A stretch of DNA of 55,065 nucleotides, taken from NCBI GenBank assembly GCA_016284355.1, contig JAEEOQ010000071.1, forward strand, positions 1 to 55,065, in the 5' to 3' direction. This document shows, one piece after another, positions 45,464 through 55,065 of this stretch. This DNA comes from Lachnospiraceae bacterium (GTDB lineage Bacteria; Bacillota; Clostridia; Lachnospirales; Lachnospiraceae). Below the pieces are notes generated by a model that worked only from the letters and a program-made list of their open reading frames with translations, was not told where the DNA came from and did not search any database. Position 1 is the stretch's first letter; each line of letters begins with the position of its first letter. Both the position numbers and the translations under genes were made by a program.

Positions 45464-46093
45464 TTATAAATCATCAAACTCTGTATTTAAAGCCTTTTTT
45501 ATAAGAGTAAGCGAAAAACCTTTTCTGTAAAGTGATGCCGAAAGCTTTGTCTTTTCTTCGTAAGAAAGCTCTCCGCCTTTGGTCTTTTTCCTTATCTCTT
45601 TTAAAAGCGCTTCCATCTCAGGGTCTTCTTTGCTGTCTGTCTCTTCTACTGCTTCTTCATAAAGTCTTAAAGCAAGATCTTTTTTTATACCTTTGGCAGT
45701 AAGGCCGTAAATGATCTTTGTCTTATTCTTTAATCCAAGGTTAAAGCTTATATAATTTTTAGCGTAGCGCGCATCATCTATATATCCAAACTTTTTTGCA
45801 TATTCGATGGCGTCATCTACAGCTTCTTCATCATACCCTTTAAGGCGCAGCTTACTCCTTAGTTCGCCTTCCGGTCTGTCGCACATTTCAAGAAGAGAAA
45901 GGACCTTCTTCCTTGCACGCACGGTAACGCAGGTGTGTTTTATCTCAAAGAAACGTTCATCGGTAAGCTCGCATCCTTCTTTTACTCCGAATTTACGAAG
46001 CTCAGATGAGTACATATTAAGTTTATATCCCGAAGAAAGCAGTACTTCAAAGTACTGCTTTCCTGATTTTGTAATCTTTTCAACTGTGATCAT
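45464..46093 (-). CDS. recX: regulatory protein RecX
   Basis: A 209-residue helical-repeat protein that modulates RecA filaments. Seen: RARKKVLSLLEMCDRPEGELRSKLRLKGYDEEAVDDAIEYAKKFGYIDDARYAKNYI (core, abbreviated RecX block) and C-terminal LYRKGFSLTLIKKAL. It follows recA by 6 bases, so co-transcribed under LexA control. Confidence 0.93.
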   Translation of the reverse strand: MITVEKITKSGKQYFEVLLSSGYKLNMYSSELRKFGVKEGCELTDERFFEIKHTCVTVRARKKVLSLLEMCDRPEGELRSKLRLKGYDEEAVDDAIEYAKKFGYIDDARYAKNYISFNLGLKNKTKIIYGLTAKGIKKDLALRLYEEAVEETDSKEDPEMEALLKEIRKKTKGGELSYEEKTKLSASLYRKGFSLTLIKKALNTEFDDL

Positions 46094-46099
46094 AATCTT

Positions 46100-47161
46100 T
46101 TATTCTTCGGATTTTTTAGACTTAGTTGCTTTCTTTGGCTCTACCTCTGCACTTTCGGCAGCAAGAGGAAGACCGTACTTTTCACGGATCTTTCTGTCTA
46201 CCTCAGCAAAAACCTCAGGGTTTTCTTTAAGATAGATCTTTGCGTTTTCACGGCCCTGACCGATCTTCTGACCGTTGTATGCAAACCAGGCACCGCTCTT
46301 TTCGATAATGTCTTCTTTAACAGCAAGATCGATAAGATCGCCTTCTTTGCTGATACCTTCACCGAATACTATATCAAACTCTGCCTCTTTAAACGGAGGA
46401 GCAATCTTGTTTTTAACCACTTTAATACGGGTATGGTTACCAACAACTTCTCCGCTGCTCTTAAGGGCCTCAACTCTTCTTACATCCATACGGATAGATG
46501 CGTAGAACTTGAGGGCGCGGCCACCTGTGGTGGTCTCAGGGTTACCAAACATAACTCCGATCTTTTCACGAAGCTGGTTGATAAAGATAACGGTACAGTT
46601 TGTCTTGCTTACAACTGCGGTAAGCTTACGAAGAGCCTGACTCATAAGTCTGGCCTGGAGACCGACGTGGGAGTCTCCCATGTCTCCCTCTATCTCAGCC
46701 TTCGGAACAAGGGCTGCTACAGAGTCTACGATGATAATGTCTACAGCGCCGGAACGAACCATGGTTTCGGCAATCTCAAGAGCCTGCTCACCGTTATCAG
46801 GCTGAGAGATGTAAAGATTGTCTATATCTACGCCTATGTTCTTAGCATAAACAGGGTCGAGTGCGTGCTCGGCATCAATAAAGCCGGCAATACCGCCTCT
46901 TTTTTGAACTTCAGCAACTACATGAAGAGCCACGGTAGTCTTACCGGAACTTTCAGGTCCGTAGATCTCGATAATACGGCCCTTTGGGATACCTCCCATA
47001 CCAAGTGCAATATCAAGGCTAAGGGAGCCTGTAGGTATTGTCTCGATATTCATATTCGCTCCGGAATCTCCAAGCTTCATAACGGAACCTTTTCCGTACT
47101 GCTTTTCGATCTGGGCTATGGCGGCATCAAGTGCACGCAGTTTGTTCTCATCTTTTTCCAT
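46100..47161 (-). CDS. recA: recombinase RecA
   Basis: A 353-residue ATP-dependent strand-exchange protein and LexA co-protease. Walker [10 protein letters not shown] (68-76), [61 protein letters not shown]. Lys-rich C-terminus instead of the usual acidic end. Promoter and LexA box lie directly upstream. Confidence 0.99.
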   Translation of the reverse strand: MEKDENKLRALDAAIAQIEKQYGKGSVMKLGDSGANMNIETIPTGSLSLDIALGMGGIPKGRIIEIYGPESSGKTTVALHVVAEVQKRGGIAGFIDAEHALDPVYAKNIGVDIDNLYISQPDNGEQALEIAETMVRSGAVDIIIVDSVAALVPKAEIEGDMGDSHVGLQARLMSQALRKLTAVVSKTNCTVIFINQLREKIGVMFGNPETTTGGRALKFYASIRMDVRRVEALKSSGEVVGNHTRIKVVKNKIAPPFKEAEFDIVFGEGISKEGDLIDLAVKEDIIEKSGAWFAYNGQKIGQGRENAKIYLKENPEVFAEVDRKIREKYGLPLAAESAEVEPKKATKSKKSEE

Positions 47162-47188
47162 TGATTTATTCTCCTGTTAGTTGATTTA

Positions 47189-47200
47189 GAACAGACGTTC
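47189..47200. promoter_or_regulatory. canonical LexA box of recA
   Basis: GAACAGACGTTC matches GAAC-N4-GTTC exactly. It is located between the recA -10 element and the start codon. A further TCGAAC follows at 47201, giving an extra half-site. In contrast the lexA/LysM region has tandem half-sites only. Confidence 0.88.
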
Positions 47201-47213
47201 TCGAACTATTTAT

Positions 47214-47242
47214 ATAATAACCCAAACATATTGTCGTGTCAA
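47214..47242 (-). promoter_or_regulatory. recA promoter
   Basis: On the minus strand TTGACA (47237-47242) and TATTAT (47214-47219), spacer 17. Confidence 0.75.
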
Positions 47243-47263
47243 CAGGTTTTTTCTAATTTTTTT

Positions 47264-48475
47264 CTAGAATTTTGCGCCAACCTCTTTTGGCTTATATCCT
47301 TCTGTTTCAAGCCTTCTGATGATCGACTCTTTATGCTCATGGCCAAATGCTTCCATAGTTATTACAAGCTCAACAGCAGTATTTCTGTTTATTGATACAA
47401 ACTGATTGTGCTCAAGTTTGATAACGTTACCCTGCATATCTGCAATAACAGATGCCACTTTGCTAAGCTCACCCGGTCTGTCAGGTAAAAGAACAGATAC
47501 CGTAAAGATACGTCCTCTTTGAATAAGACCCTGCTGAACTACGGATGAAACAGTTATAACGTCCATATTGCCGCCTGAAAGCACTGCTACCACTTTTTTA
47601 TTTTTAACATTGAGATGGTTAAGGGCTGCTACTGTAAGAAGCCCGGAGTTTTCAACAACCATCTTGTGATTTTCGATCATGTCAAGGAAGCAAAGGGTAA
47701 GCTCTGCATCATCAACAGTAATTACCTCATCAAGATTTTCCTGTAAATAAGGGAATATCTTTGAGCCCGGAGTCTTTACCGCTGTACCGTCTGCTATAGT
47801 GTCTACATTTGGAAGAGTAACCACTTTTCCGGCTTCAAGGGAAGCCTTAAGGCAGGCAGCTCCGCTAGGCTCAACGCCGATTACTTTGATATTCGGATTA
47901 AGCATCTTTGCAAGGGTACTGATACCGCAGGCAAGTCCGCCGCCTCCTACAGGTACAAGGATAATATCCACCGTAGGAAGTTCTTTAACGATCTCCATAG
48001 CAATACTGCCCTGTCCCGTTGCCACATCCTCATCATCAAAAGGCGGGATATAGGTATAACCATTTTCCTGCGCCAGCTCATGTGCTTTCTTTGCCGCTTC
48101 ATCAAAAACGTCTCCGCAAAGTACCACTTCAGCACCGTAAGACTTTGTTCTGTTTACTTTGATAAGGGGCGTTGTGGTAGGCATAACGATCACCGCCTTG
48201 CAGCCAAAAAGCTTTGCTGCGTAAGCTACGCCCTGAGCATGGTTGCCGGCAGATGCGGTTATAAGGCCTTTTTTGCGCTCGGATGCAGAAAGCGTGCTTA
48301 TCTTGTAGTAAGCTCCCCTTACCTTGTAAGCGCCTGTATACTGCATGTTCTCAGGTTTTAAATAAACCTTGTTGCCGGTAGTGTTTGAAAAGTACTCACT
48401 GTAAACAAGTTTGGTCTTGTTAATGACTTTTTTTACCACTTCCGAAGCTTCTTCAAATTTTTCAAGTGTAAGCAT
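47264..48475 (-). CDS. ilvA: threonine ammonia-lyase (threonine dehydratase) with ACT domain
   Basis: A 403-residue PLP enzyme converting threonine to 2-oxobutyrate. The PLP lysine is in NMQYTGAYKVRGAYYK; the phosphate-binding glycines are in VPVGGGGLACGI. Residues from about 325 form one ACT domain (FTVSVLLPDRPGELSKVASVI). The single ACT domain and length fit the clostridial ilvA/tdcB-like form, so biosynthetic and catabolic use cannot be separated by sequence alone. It lies between recA and ftsY, 20 bases after the latter. Confidence 0.92.
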   Translation of the reverse strand: MLTLEKFEEASEVVKKVINKTKLVYSEYFSNTTGNKVYLKPENMQYTGAYKVRGAYYKISTLSASERKKGLITASAGNHAQGVAYAAKLFGCKAVIVMPTTTPLIKVNRTKSYGAEVVLCGDVFDEAAKKAHELAQENGYTYIPPFDDEDVATGQGSIAMEIVKELPTVDIILVPVGGGGLACGISTLAKMLNPNIKVIGVEPSGAACLKASLEAGKVVTLPNVDTIADGTAVKTPGSKIFPYLQENLDEVITVDDAELTLCFLDMIENHKMVVENSGLLTVAALNHLNVKNKKVVAVLSGGNMDVITVSSVVQQGLIQRGRIFTVSVLLPDRPGELSKVASVIADMQGNVIKLEHNQFVSINRNTAVELVITMEAFGHEHKESIIRRLETEGYKPKEVGAKF

Positions 48476-48495
48476 AATATATACCCCCTGTATAT

Positions 48496-49482
48496 TTATT
48501 TTTCTTCATTATCCTTCTTAAAAAGTGCCTCCACAAAAGAATCGGAGTCAAATTTCTGAAGGTCCTCCATCTTTTCGCCAACGCCTATATATTTAACAGG
48601 AACGTTAAGTTCAGACTGGATTGCGATGGCTATGCCGCCCTTTGCGGTTCCGTCAAGTTTTGTAAGTACGATACCGTCAATGTCGGCAACCTCGGCAAAT
48701 TCCTTTGCCTGGTTTAAAGCATTCTGTCCTGTGGTTCCGTCTACCACAACAAGAGTCTCGATAAAAGCCTCCGGGTACTCTCTTTCAATAACCCTGCTTA
48801 TCTTTCGAAGCTCTTCCATAAGATTCTTTTTATTGTGAAGTCTTCCTGCGGTATCGCAGATAAGAACGTCCGCATGTCTTGCTTTTGCTGCTGCAACTGC
48901 ATCATATACAACTGCTGCAGGGTCTGATCCTTCCTGATGGGAAATAATATCAACACCTACGCGCCTGCTCCACTCTTCAAGCTGGTCGATCGCGGCGGCT
49001 CTGAAGGTATCTGCTGCGGCAAGAAGCACTTTCTTTCCGTTTGCCTTAAGATTACCCGCAAGCTTACCACAGGTAGTGGTCTTTCCCACACCGTTTACAC
49101 CGATAAGCAAAAGCACCGAAGTCTTATCTTCATACTGATAAGCATCGTAAGGAGTCTTCAGTTTTTCCTTAAGATAATTAAAAAGGAATTCCCTGCATTC
49201 ATTAGGATGTTTGATCTTGTTTTCCTTGGCACTTTCTTTTAAATGTTCAATGATCTCATCAGTAGTCTTAACGCCGATATCAGCCATTATAAGGACCTCT
49301 TCAAGTTCCTCATAAAAATCATCATCAAGCTCCGTAAAACCGTTAAAAACATACTCAAGACCGCTTGAAATAGAATTTCTGGTCTTTGTAAGTCCTTCCA
49401 CAAGTCTCTTAAAAAAGCCTTTTTTCTCTTTCTTTTCGGGAAGGCTGCCATCAAGTGTCTCGTCTAATTCTTTATCTTCCAT
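48496..49482 (-). CDS. ftsY: signal recognition particle receptor FtsY
   Basis: A 328-residue SRP receptor GTPase. Basic N-terminal segment (KKEKKGFFKRLVEGLTKTR) for membrane contact, no long acidic A domain; NG domain with GVNGVGKTT (128-136), DTAGRL and TKLDGTAKGG. Partner of Ffh at 15-16 kb. It starts 8 bases after smc. Confidence 0.97.
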   Translation of the reverse strand: MEDKELDETLDGSLPEKKEKKGFFKRLVEGLTKTRNSISSGLEYVFNGFTELDDDFYEELEEVLIMADIGVKTTDEIIEHLKESAKENKIKHPNECREFLFNYLKEKLKTPYDAYQYEDKTSVLLLIGVNGVGKTTTCGKLAGNLKANGKKVLLAAADTFRAAAIDQLEEWSRRVGVDIISHQEGSDPAAVVYDAVAAAKARHADVLICDTAGRLHNKKNLMEELRKISRVIEREYPEAFIETLVVVDGTTGQNALNQAKEFAEVADIDGIVLTKLDGTAKGGIAIAIQSELNVPVKYIGVGEKMEDLQKFDSDSFVEALFKKDNEEK

Positions 49483-49490
49483 ATTTTCTC

Positions 49491-52400
49491 CTATTTATCA
49501 AGTTTATCTTCAATAAGGTTAACTGAAACAAGAGTAGAAACACCCTTTTCCTGCATAGTGATACCGTAAAGTCTGTCTGCTGCGTTCATAGTACCACGTC
49601 TGTGGGTGATAACAATGAACTGGGTGTTGGCAGTAAGCTTATGAAGATATCTTGCAAATCTGTCTACGTTTGAATCGTCAAGAGCCGCCTCGATCTCATC
49701 AAGAAGACAGAATGGTGACGGCTTAAGATTCTGAATGGCAAAAAGAAGGGAAATGGCTGTAAGAGCCTTCTCGCCACCACTAAGCTGCATCATATTCTGA
49801 AGTTTCTTTCCCGGCGGCTGAGCAATGATCCTGATGCCTGCCTCAAGAATGTCCTCTTCTTCCATAAGCTCAAGGTTAGCTTTACCGCCACCAAAAAGCT
49901 CTTTGAACACTTTATCAAACTGGAGCCTGATAAGTTCAAACTTCTCTGAAAATTCTTTTCTCATAAGCTCATCAAGCTCTTTGATAACGCCTATAAGAAC
50001 CTCTTCAGCCTTAACCACATCTTCTTTCTGTGTGGAAAGAAGGGTGTATCTTTCGTTAAGCTCTCTGAATTCTTCTACTGCATTAACGTTAACATCTCCA
50101 AGAGCTTTAATTGAGCTCTTAAGGTCATTTATACGTTTTTTACGGGCTGATGCAGAAATATCAGCACCTTCTCTGGAAGAAAGGATAAACTCGATTTTTT
50201 CTTTGACAGCGCCGTAAGTAAGCTCGTATTCTTCCCACATATAATTGATCTGGGTATCAAGCTGTTCTCCGATTCTTTCAACCTGACCGGTAAGTCTGTA
50301 AACATCTTTATCAAGACCTGATATAATCTCTGTAAGTTCCTCTCTTTTTGCAAAGAAGCCCTTAAGAGACTCGTTAATCTTATCTCTTTCTTCGATGAGC
50401 TTTTCTTTTTCTCTTTCGGTAGCCTTAATAAGGTTGTCAAGGCCTGCTATACGGGTCTCTGAAAATGTGATCTCATCCTCTTTATCTGTTACTTCTTTAC
50501 CTGAGTTTTCCTTACCCTTTTCAAGCTCGTCAAGATCGGCATTTATCTTATCTTTTTCACGGCTGACACGGTTAATGTTTTCCTGGGCAAATTCAAGCTT
50601 GCCGGTAATAGACTGAGCAAAAAGTCTGGCATTGTCAAGAAGTTCTTTCTTTTCCTGAAGGCTTTTAACAATGGCAGCTATCTCCTCTTTAATCTTTTCG
50701 GTTCCTGAAAGAGCATCCTCATTTTTCTTATCAAGACCTTCAAGTTCATCTTTTGCCTTTTTAAGGTCTTTATCCATATTTTCGATCCTGCTCTCAAGGT
50801 TTCCGCTTTCAAGCGTGATCTCATTATATGCTGCTATAACATCCTTTAACTTTTCTTCGCCTGCATTTTTGGTAACATCGTATGTATTCTTTTCAAGATA
50901 GAGTTTTTGAAGCTCTTCTTTGTACAAAGAAACCGCTTTGCTCTGAGCCTCCAGCTCGCTGCCAAGCTCCTCTGCTTTTAAAGAAAGATCTTTGCATTCA
51001 CCGTTAAGAGCGGCTATCCTTTCTTCGATCTCCTCGATCTCGCGCTTACGTCCAAGAAGGTTACTGGAATTTTTATATGCACCTCCTGAAATGGCACCGC
51101 CGGGAACAAGCTGCTCACCTTCTACTGTAACGATTCTTAAAGAATACCTGCTTTTTCTTGCAAGTGCTACCGCATTGTCGATGTTATCAACCACAACAAT
51201 GCCTGAAAGAAGGGAGCTTACAAGGTCTTTATAAATAACTTTTGTATCAACAAGACCCGAAGCCACATCAATAACACCTTTTTCGTTAAGGTACTCCTTA
51301 ACTCTGCTGTTATCTCTTGCCGAAACCGCATTAAGAGGTAAAAATGTAGCCCTTCCAAACTTATTCTCTTTAAGATAAGCAATAAGCTTCTTTGCAGTAT
51401 CTTCCGTATCTGTAACGATATTTTGAATACTTGCGCCAAGAGCGGTTTCTACCGCAGTTTCGTAAGATTTTTTAACCTCGATAAGGTCTGCAACAACGCC
51501 GTGGATACCCTTAACGCTGTCCTTTTTCTCCATTACTTTTTTAATGGAGTTTCCATAGCCGTCGTATCTTTCAGCAAGGTTCTTTAAAGATTCAAGCCTT
51601 GACTGTTCTCTGTAAACATTCTGACGCTTACTCTGATAATCAGCATTTACTTTTTCGATCTCGGCTTTAAGAGTCTTTTCGGAAGACACAGCCGCATCAA
51701 TAGAAGCATTTATCTTTTCTGCCTCTTTTTCGATCTCAGCTATCTTAGATACAGCCTTTTCAAGCTCTTCTCTTACCGCAGCCTCATCCGATTTATTTTT
51801 AAGGACCTTTTGTGTAATTGCTGTCTTAGATATCTTAACCTTATCAAGGTCTTCGGTCATATGCTCGATAAAAGAAGACAGTTCTATCTTTCTCGTAGCA
51901 TTATGGATGTTTTCTTCTCTTATAAGATCAAGTCTGTCATTTCCCTTTTTTTCGCTTTCAGCAAGGTCACTTATCTCTTTTTCAAGTGCTAAAATATCAC
52001 TTTTTGCTTTATTATCGCTTTCTTTAAGTTCTTCTTTTTCCGCAAAAAGTTCATCAAGTTCCTTATCTTTTTCTTTAAGGGATTTATTGGCATCATCCAG
52101 CTTTTCTTTGTAATGTACGTCATTTTGCTTGGCCGCTATGATCTGCTCACGTAAAACCTTGATATTTCCTTCAAGAGTATTTTTTGAAAGCATACTCTCG
52201 GAAATTGTATTTGTATGCTCTTCGATCTTGGCATTTTTAGCTTCAAGCTCAGAATCAAGAGCTTCATATTCGCTTTTCAGTTTTTCATTTAATGCCTTGT
52301 TTTCTTCAAGCTGGCCTTCGGCAATTTCTTTGTTCTTCTCAGCCTGATCGCGGGTTTCCTGAAGTTTGCTGTACTCTTCGTGGAAATTGAGTATCTCAAA

Positions 52401-53072
52401 ATCCTTAAGCTCATCTTTAAGCTTAAGGTACTTTTTAGCTGTCTCTGACTGTTTTTCAAGCGGTCCGATACGGGTCTCGATCTCGCCGAGGATATCGGTT
52501 ATACGAGAAAGATTAAGGCGCTCTGCCTCAAGGTTCTTTTCAGCCTGATTCTTTCTCTTTTTAAATTTGGTAATACCTGCAGCCTCGTCAAAAAGCTCTC
52601 GGCGCTCTTCAGGCTTACCGGAAAGGATCTTATCGATCTGGCCCTGTCCGATGATAGAATAGCCCTCCTGGCCGATACCTGTATCAAGGAAAAGTTCCTG
52701 AACATCTCTGAGTCTGCAGGCTGAGCCGTTTATAAGATACTCACTCTCGCCGGATCTGTATACTCTTCTTGCAACAACAACTTCCTCATAATCGATAGGA
52801 AGCTTGTGGTCGCTGTTATCAAGTGTAATGGCAACATAAGCAAAGCTTAAAGGCTTTCTCATCTCGGTACCGGAAAAAATAACATCTTCCATCTTGGCAC
52901 CACGAAGCTGCTTGGCGCTCTGCTCACCAAGAACCCATCTTACGGCGTCGGCAACATTACTCTTACCTGAACCGTTAGGTCCTACAATGCCTGTTATTCC
53001 ATCATGAAAATCAAACAAAAGCTTATTTGCAAATGATTTGAAACCATGAACTTCAATGCTTTTTAAATACAT
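49491..53072 (-). CDS. smc: chromosome segregation protein SMC
   Basis: A 1193-residue SMC ATPase. Walker A GPNGSGKS (31-38), first coiled coil about 170-490, hinge about 500-680 with VPGGAISGGAY, second coiled coil about 690-1020, signature LSGGEKAL and Walker B PFCLLDEIEAALDDSN. Functions with ScpA and ScpB, encoded at 36.5-37.9 kb. Its ATG overlaps the rnc stop by 10 bases. Confidence 0.98.
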   Translation of the reverse strand: MYLKSIEVHGFKSFANKLLFDFHDGITGIVGPNGSGKSNVADAVRWVLGEQSAKQLRGAKMEDVIFSGTEMRKPLSFAYVAITLDNSDHKLPIDYEEVVVARRVYRSGESEYLINGSACRLRDVQELFLDTGIGQEGYSIIGQGQIDKILSGKPEERRELFDEAAGITKFKKRKNQAEKNLEAERLNLSRITDILGEIETRIGPLEKQSETAKKYLKLKDELKDFEILNFHEEYSKLQETRDQAEKNKEIAEGQLEENKALNEKLKSEYEALDSELEAKNAKIEEHTNTISESMLSKNTLEGNIKVLREQIIAAKQNDVHYKEKLDDANKSLKEKDKELDELFAEKEELKESDNKAKSDILALEKEISDLAESEKKGNDRLDLIREENIHNATRKIELSSFIEHMTEDLDKVKISKTAITQKVLKNKSDEAAVREELEKAVSKIAEIEKEAEKINASIDAAVSSEKTLKAEIEKVNADYQSKRQNVYREQSRLESLKNLAERYDGYGNSIKKVMEKKDSVKGIHGVVADLIEVKKSYETAVETALGASIQNIVTDTEDTAKKLIAYLKENKFGRATFLPLNAVSARDNSRVKEYLNEKGVIDVASGLVDTKVIYKDLVSSLLSGIVVVDNIDNAVALARKSRYSLRIVTVEGEQLVPGGAISGGAYKNSSNLLGRKREIEEIEERIAALNGECKDLSLKAEELGSELEAQSKAVSLYKEELQKLYLEKNTYDVTKNAGEEKLKDVIAAYNEITLESGNLESRIENMDKDLKKAKDELEGLDKKNEDALSGTEKIKEEIAAIVKSLQEKKELLDNARLFAQSITGKLEFAQENINRVSREKDKINADLDELEKGKENSGKEVTDKEDEITFSETRIAGLDNLIKATEREKEKLIEERDKINESLKGFFAKREELTEIISGLDKDVYRLTGQVERIGEQLDTQINYMWEEYELTYGAVKEKIEFILSSREGADISASARKKRINDLKSSIKALGDVNVNAVEEFRELNERYTLLSTQKEDVVKAEEVLIGVIKELDELMRKEFSEKFELIRLQFDKVFKELFGGGKANLELMEEEDILEAGIRIIAQPPGKKLQNMMQLSGGEKALTAISLLFAIQNLKPSPFCLLDEIEAALDDSNVDRFARYLHKLTANTQFIVITHRRGTMNAADRLYGITMQEKGVSTLVSVNLIEDKLDK

Positions 53073-53770
53073 GTATTTTCCTCAGCTTTTCGTAATTTTA
53101 AGATCGCTTCATAAGCTGCCGCAGCTTCGGAAGCCTTTTTGGTGGAACCTTCTCCCCTGCCAAGCTCACTGCCGTTTACGCTTACCTTTGTAACATAAAC
53201 CCGCAGATGCTCAGGCCCTCTTTCTTCCACTATCTCGTATTCAGGCGAGCCGCTATGGCTCCCCTGCAAGATCTCCTGTAAGATTGTTTTGCTATCATAA
53301 AAGAGTTTCTTTCTGTCTATATCATCAAGGATGACCTTATAAATAAATTCTTTTGCATTAGCAAAACCACCGTCAAGATAAATAGCGCCTATCACAGCTT
53401 CAAGCGCATCGGAAAGAATTGATTTTCTCTTTCTTCCGCCTGTGGCATCTTCTCCCTTACCAAGCAAAAGATAATCACCAAGTTTTATCTCATTTGCGCA
53501 AATAGCAAGTGTCTGCTCACATACCATACTTGCTCTTGTTTTGGTAAGCTGTCCTTCCTGAACATCACCATATCTTTTAAAGAGATATTCACTTGAAATA
53601 AGCTCTAATACCGCATCTCCAAGAAACTCAAGTCTTTCGTTGCAATCATTTTTAGAAAGGTTTTTCTCATTTGCAAAGGAGCTGTGGGTAAGAGCATTTA
53701 CAAGGAGTTTTTCATCCTTAAAATCATATGAGATAACGCTCTGAAGTTTTTTTAATCTGCTGTTATCCAT
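53063..53770 (-). CDS. rnc: ribonuclease III
   Basis: A 235-residue dsRNA endonuclease. Catalytic signature ERLEFLGDAVLE (45-56), then GKGEDATGGRKRKSILSDALEAVIGAIYLDGG, and a dsRNA-binding domain from about 160 (TILQEILQGSH, GEGSTKKASEAAAAYEAILKL). Conserved neighbour of smc and acpP. Its own leader contains a long stem-loop. Confidence 0.98.
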   Translation of the reverse strand: MDNSRLKKLQSVISYDFKDEKLLVNALTHSSFANEKNLSKNDCNERLEFLGDAVLELISSEYLFKRYGDVQEGQLTKTRASMVCEQTLAICANEIKLGDYLLLGKGEDATGGRKRKSILSDALEAVIGAIYLDGGFANAKEFIYKVILDDIDRKKLFYDSKTILQEILQGSHSGSPEYEIVEERGPEHLRVYVTKVSVNGSELGRGEGSTKKASEAAAAYEAILKLRKAEENTCI

Positions 53771-53800
53771 CGTTTTACTTCCTTACGTAAATATAGCACA

Positions 53801-53830
53801 GGCTGCATAAAGAGGTTTCTTTACGCAGCC
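53801..53830 (-). other. stem-loop without U tract between acpP and rnc
   Basis: On the minus strand GGCTGCGTAAAG and CTTTATGCAGCC form a 12-base stem (one G-U pair) with a 6-base loop. No T run follows, so it is a poor intrinsic terminator. It may be a processing or stability element in the acpP-rnc mRNA. Confidence 0.7.
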
Positions 53831-53855
53831 CATTAATAAAAATCAATGTATCAAA

Positions 53856-54089
53856 TTAATTATTTAAAGCGTTCTTGATTTCATCAACAGCATCACCGAC
53901 AGTAACAATATTTTCTGCATTTTCATTTTCGATCTCGATATCAAACTCTTCCTCGATACCCATAATGATCTGGAATACATCAAGTGAATCTGCTCCAAGA
54001 TCATCAACAAATGTTGTGTCAGGTGTGATCTCATCCTCATCCACATTGAGAACTTCACTGATTATTTTCTTAAGTTTTTCAAATTCCAT
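53856..54089 (-). CDS. acpP: acyl carrier protein
   Basis: A 77-residue acidic four-helix carrier for fatty acid synthesis. Ser35 in GADSLD carries the phosphopantetheine. Located 16 bases after plsX, the usual Firmicutes order. Confidence 0.97.
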   Translation of the reverse strand: MEFEKLKKIISEVLNVDEDEITPDTTFVDDLGADSLDVFQIIMGIEEEFDIEIENENAENIVTVGDAVDEIKNALNN

Positions 54090-54105
54090 GATAAAATGTC
54101 CTTTC

Positions 54106-55065
54106 TTAATCGTTTTTACATATATTTTCTTTTATCTTTTCGTTTATCCTTTGTTCACTGAATGCTATACATTGAATAATCGAATTTTTTATTTCAAGAC
54201 TCTTGGAACTTCCGTGAGTCTTTACAACAAGTCCGTTAAGGCCAAGCATAGGAGCTCCGCCGTATTTGCTGCCGTCAAACTCTTTTAAGGTTTTCTTAAG
54301 AGCAGGTTTAGCCATCAGGGCGCCTATCTTACTGATAAAGGTACTCATAAGGCCTTCTTTTATCTTTTTAACAAGAACATCTGCAAGACCTTCGTAAAGC
54401 TTTAAGATACAGTTTCCTGTAAAGGCCTCGCAAACGATAACATCCGCATCTCCCCGAGGGATATCTCTTGCCTCGATACTGCCAACAAAATTGATATCGT
54501 TGCAGGCTTTAAGAAGCGGATACGTTTCTTTAACAAGGGCGTTGCCCTTTTCTTCCTCGGCACCGATATTTACTATGGCAACCTTTGGATTATTAACTCC
54601 CATAATATATTCCATGTAGATGGAACCCATACGGGCAAACTGTACGAGGTGAGACGATCTTGCGTCTACGTTGGCACCGCAGTCTATAAGAAGCGAAAAG
54701 CCCTTTGCTGTAGGTAAAAGAGGCGCAAGCGGAGGTCTCTCAACCCCTTTAATACGTCCGATCAAAAACTGACCGCCTACAAGAACCGCACCGGTGGAGC
54801 CGGCAGAAACAAAAGCATCTGCCTCGCCGTTTTTAACGAGGTTCATGGCAACCACAATAGAGGATTCTTTTTTACGTCTTATAGCCATAACAGGCGCTTC
54901 ATCGTTGGTAATAACATCAGGAGCATGGACTACTTCGATCCTGTTTTTGTCGTATTCATATTTTGAAAGTTCTAAGTTTATCTCGTCTTCTTTTCCGACG
55001 AGAAAAACTTTTATCTTCGGGCTTTCATCAAGCGCTTCAACAGCTCCTTTAACGATCTCTAAAGG
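54106..55065 (-). CDS. plsX: phosphate acyltransferase PlsX (5' end cut by window edge)
   Basis: Makes acyl-phosphate from acyl-ACP for phospholipid synthesis. 319 residues are visible; the frame is open to the edge and begins [16 protein letters not shown], so only some 15 N-terminal residues (the DAMGGD part) are missing. Core signatures: [41 protein letters not shown]-like [25 protein letters not shown] and [14 protein letters not shown]. The internal Met at 54888 is not the start. Confidence 0.97.
   Translation of the reverse strand, partial: PLEIVKGAVEALDESPKIKVFLVGKEDEINLELSKYEYDKNRIEVVHAPDVITNDEAPVMAIRRKKESSIVVAMNLVKNGEADAFVSAGSTGAVLVGGQFLIGRIKGVERPPLAPLLPTAKGFSLLIDCGANVDARSSHLVQFARMGSIYMEYIMGVNNPKVAIVNIGAEEEKGNALVKETYPLLKACNDINFVGSIEARDIPRGDADVIVCEAFTGNCILKLYEGLADVLVKKIKEGLMSTFISKIGALMAKPALKKTLKEFDGSKYGGAPMLGLNGLVVKTHGSSKSLEIKNSIIQCIAFSEQRINEKIKENICKND

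Noticed and set aside
53801-53830. Intrinsic terminator between acpP and rnc
   Set aside because: The stem is good but no T run follows on the minus strand.

Overview
The window reads as a low-GC Gram-positive chromosome, most likely from Clostridia and probably from a Lachnospiraceae-type gut or rumen anaerobe. The signs are good AGGAGG-type ribosome binding sites, TTGACA/TATAAT promoters with 17-base spacers, an L27 precursor with the Firmicutes cleavage site beside its protease Prp, a Bacillus-type LexA box at recA, a fused nadD-yqeK gene, and biotin-dependent Na+ energetics. It is dense housekeeping chromosome, mostly on the minus strand. I see no phage, insertion sequence or CRISPR array. 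Lineage is an inference from gene content only.

Layout. 0-2.1 kb: a 5'-truncated tyrosine recombinase, a small secreted LysM protein (YneA-like) and divergent lexA. The LysM/lexA intergenic space carries two tandem arrays of GAACA half-sites with an exact 13-base period. 2.1-6.5 kb: the ribosome-assembly operon rplU-prp-rpmA-obg-yhbY-nadD/yqeK-rsfS. 6.5-9.1 kb: tRNA-Leu(CAA) beside an inverted copy of its own 3' end, a membrane diguanylate cyclase and a Nudix hydrolase. 9.1-13.0 kb: a plus-strand glycerol-3-phosphate oxidation operon and the antiterminator gene glpP. 13.0-16.7 kb: ylxM-ffh-rpsP-khpA-rimM-trmD. 16.8-21.9 kb: an operon of an EAL phosphodiesterase, an FGGY sugar kinase and glpK. 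22.0-26.8 kb: a Na+-translocating biotin decarboxylase cluster with two different carboxyltransferases. 26.9-36.0 kb: an Mrp/Mbh-type antiporter operon with four large antiporter-like subunits. 36.1-40.4 kb: an Hpt protein, scpB, scpA, a phosphoesterase and RNase Y. 40.6-45.4 kb: a 1242-residue surface protein, a putative lipoprotein and a PilZ protein. 45.5-47.2 kb: recX-recA with a canonical LexA box. 47.3-55.1 kb: ilvA, ftsY, smc, rnc, acpP and a plsX cut by the window edge.

How the genes work together. Glycerol can be phosphorylated by GlpK and oxidised by the GlpA/GlpB-like flavoproteins, with GlpP as the likely antiterminator acting on a leader hairpin. The decarboxylase would export Na+, and the adjacent antiporter complex could interconvert Na+ and H+ gradients, so 22-36 kb forms a sodium-bioenergetics block. 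SOS control is represented by lexA, recA, recX and the LysM gene. Cyclic-di-GMP signalling is represented by one cyclase, one phosphodiesterase and one PilZ protein at separate loci.

Start sites were moved from the longest reading frame whenever a ribosome binding site or promoter argued for it. All functions come from motif recognition by eye; no database search was possible.
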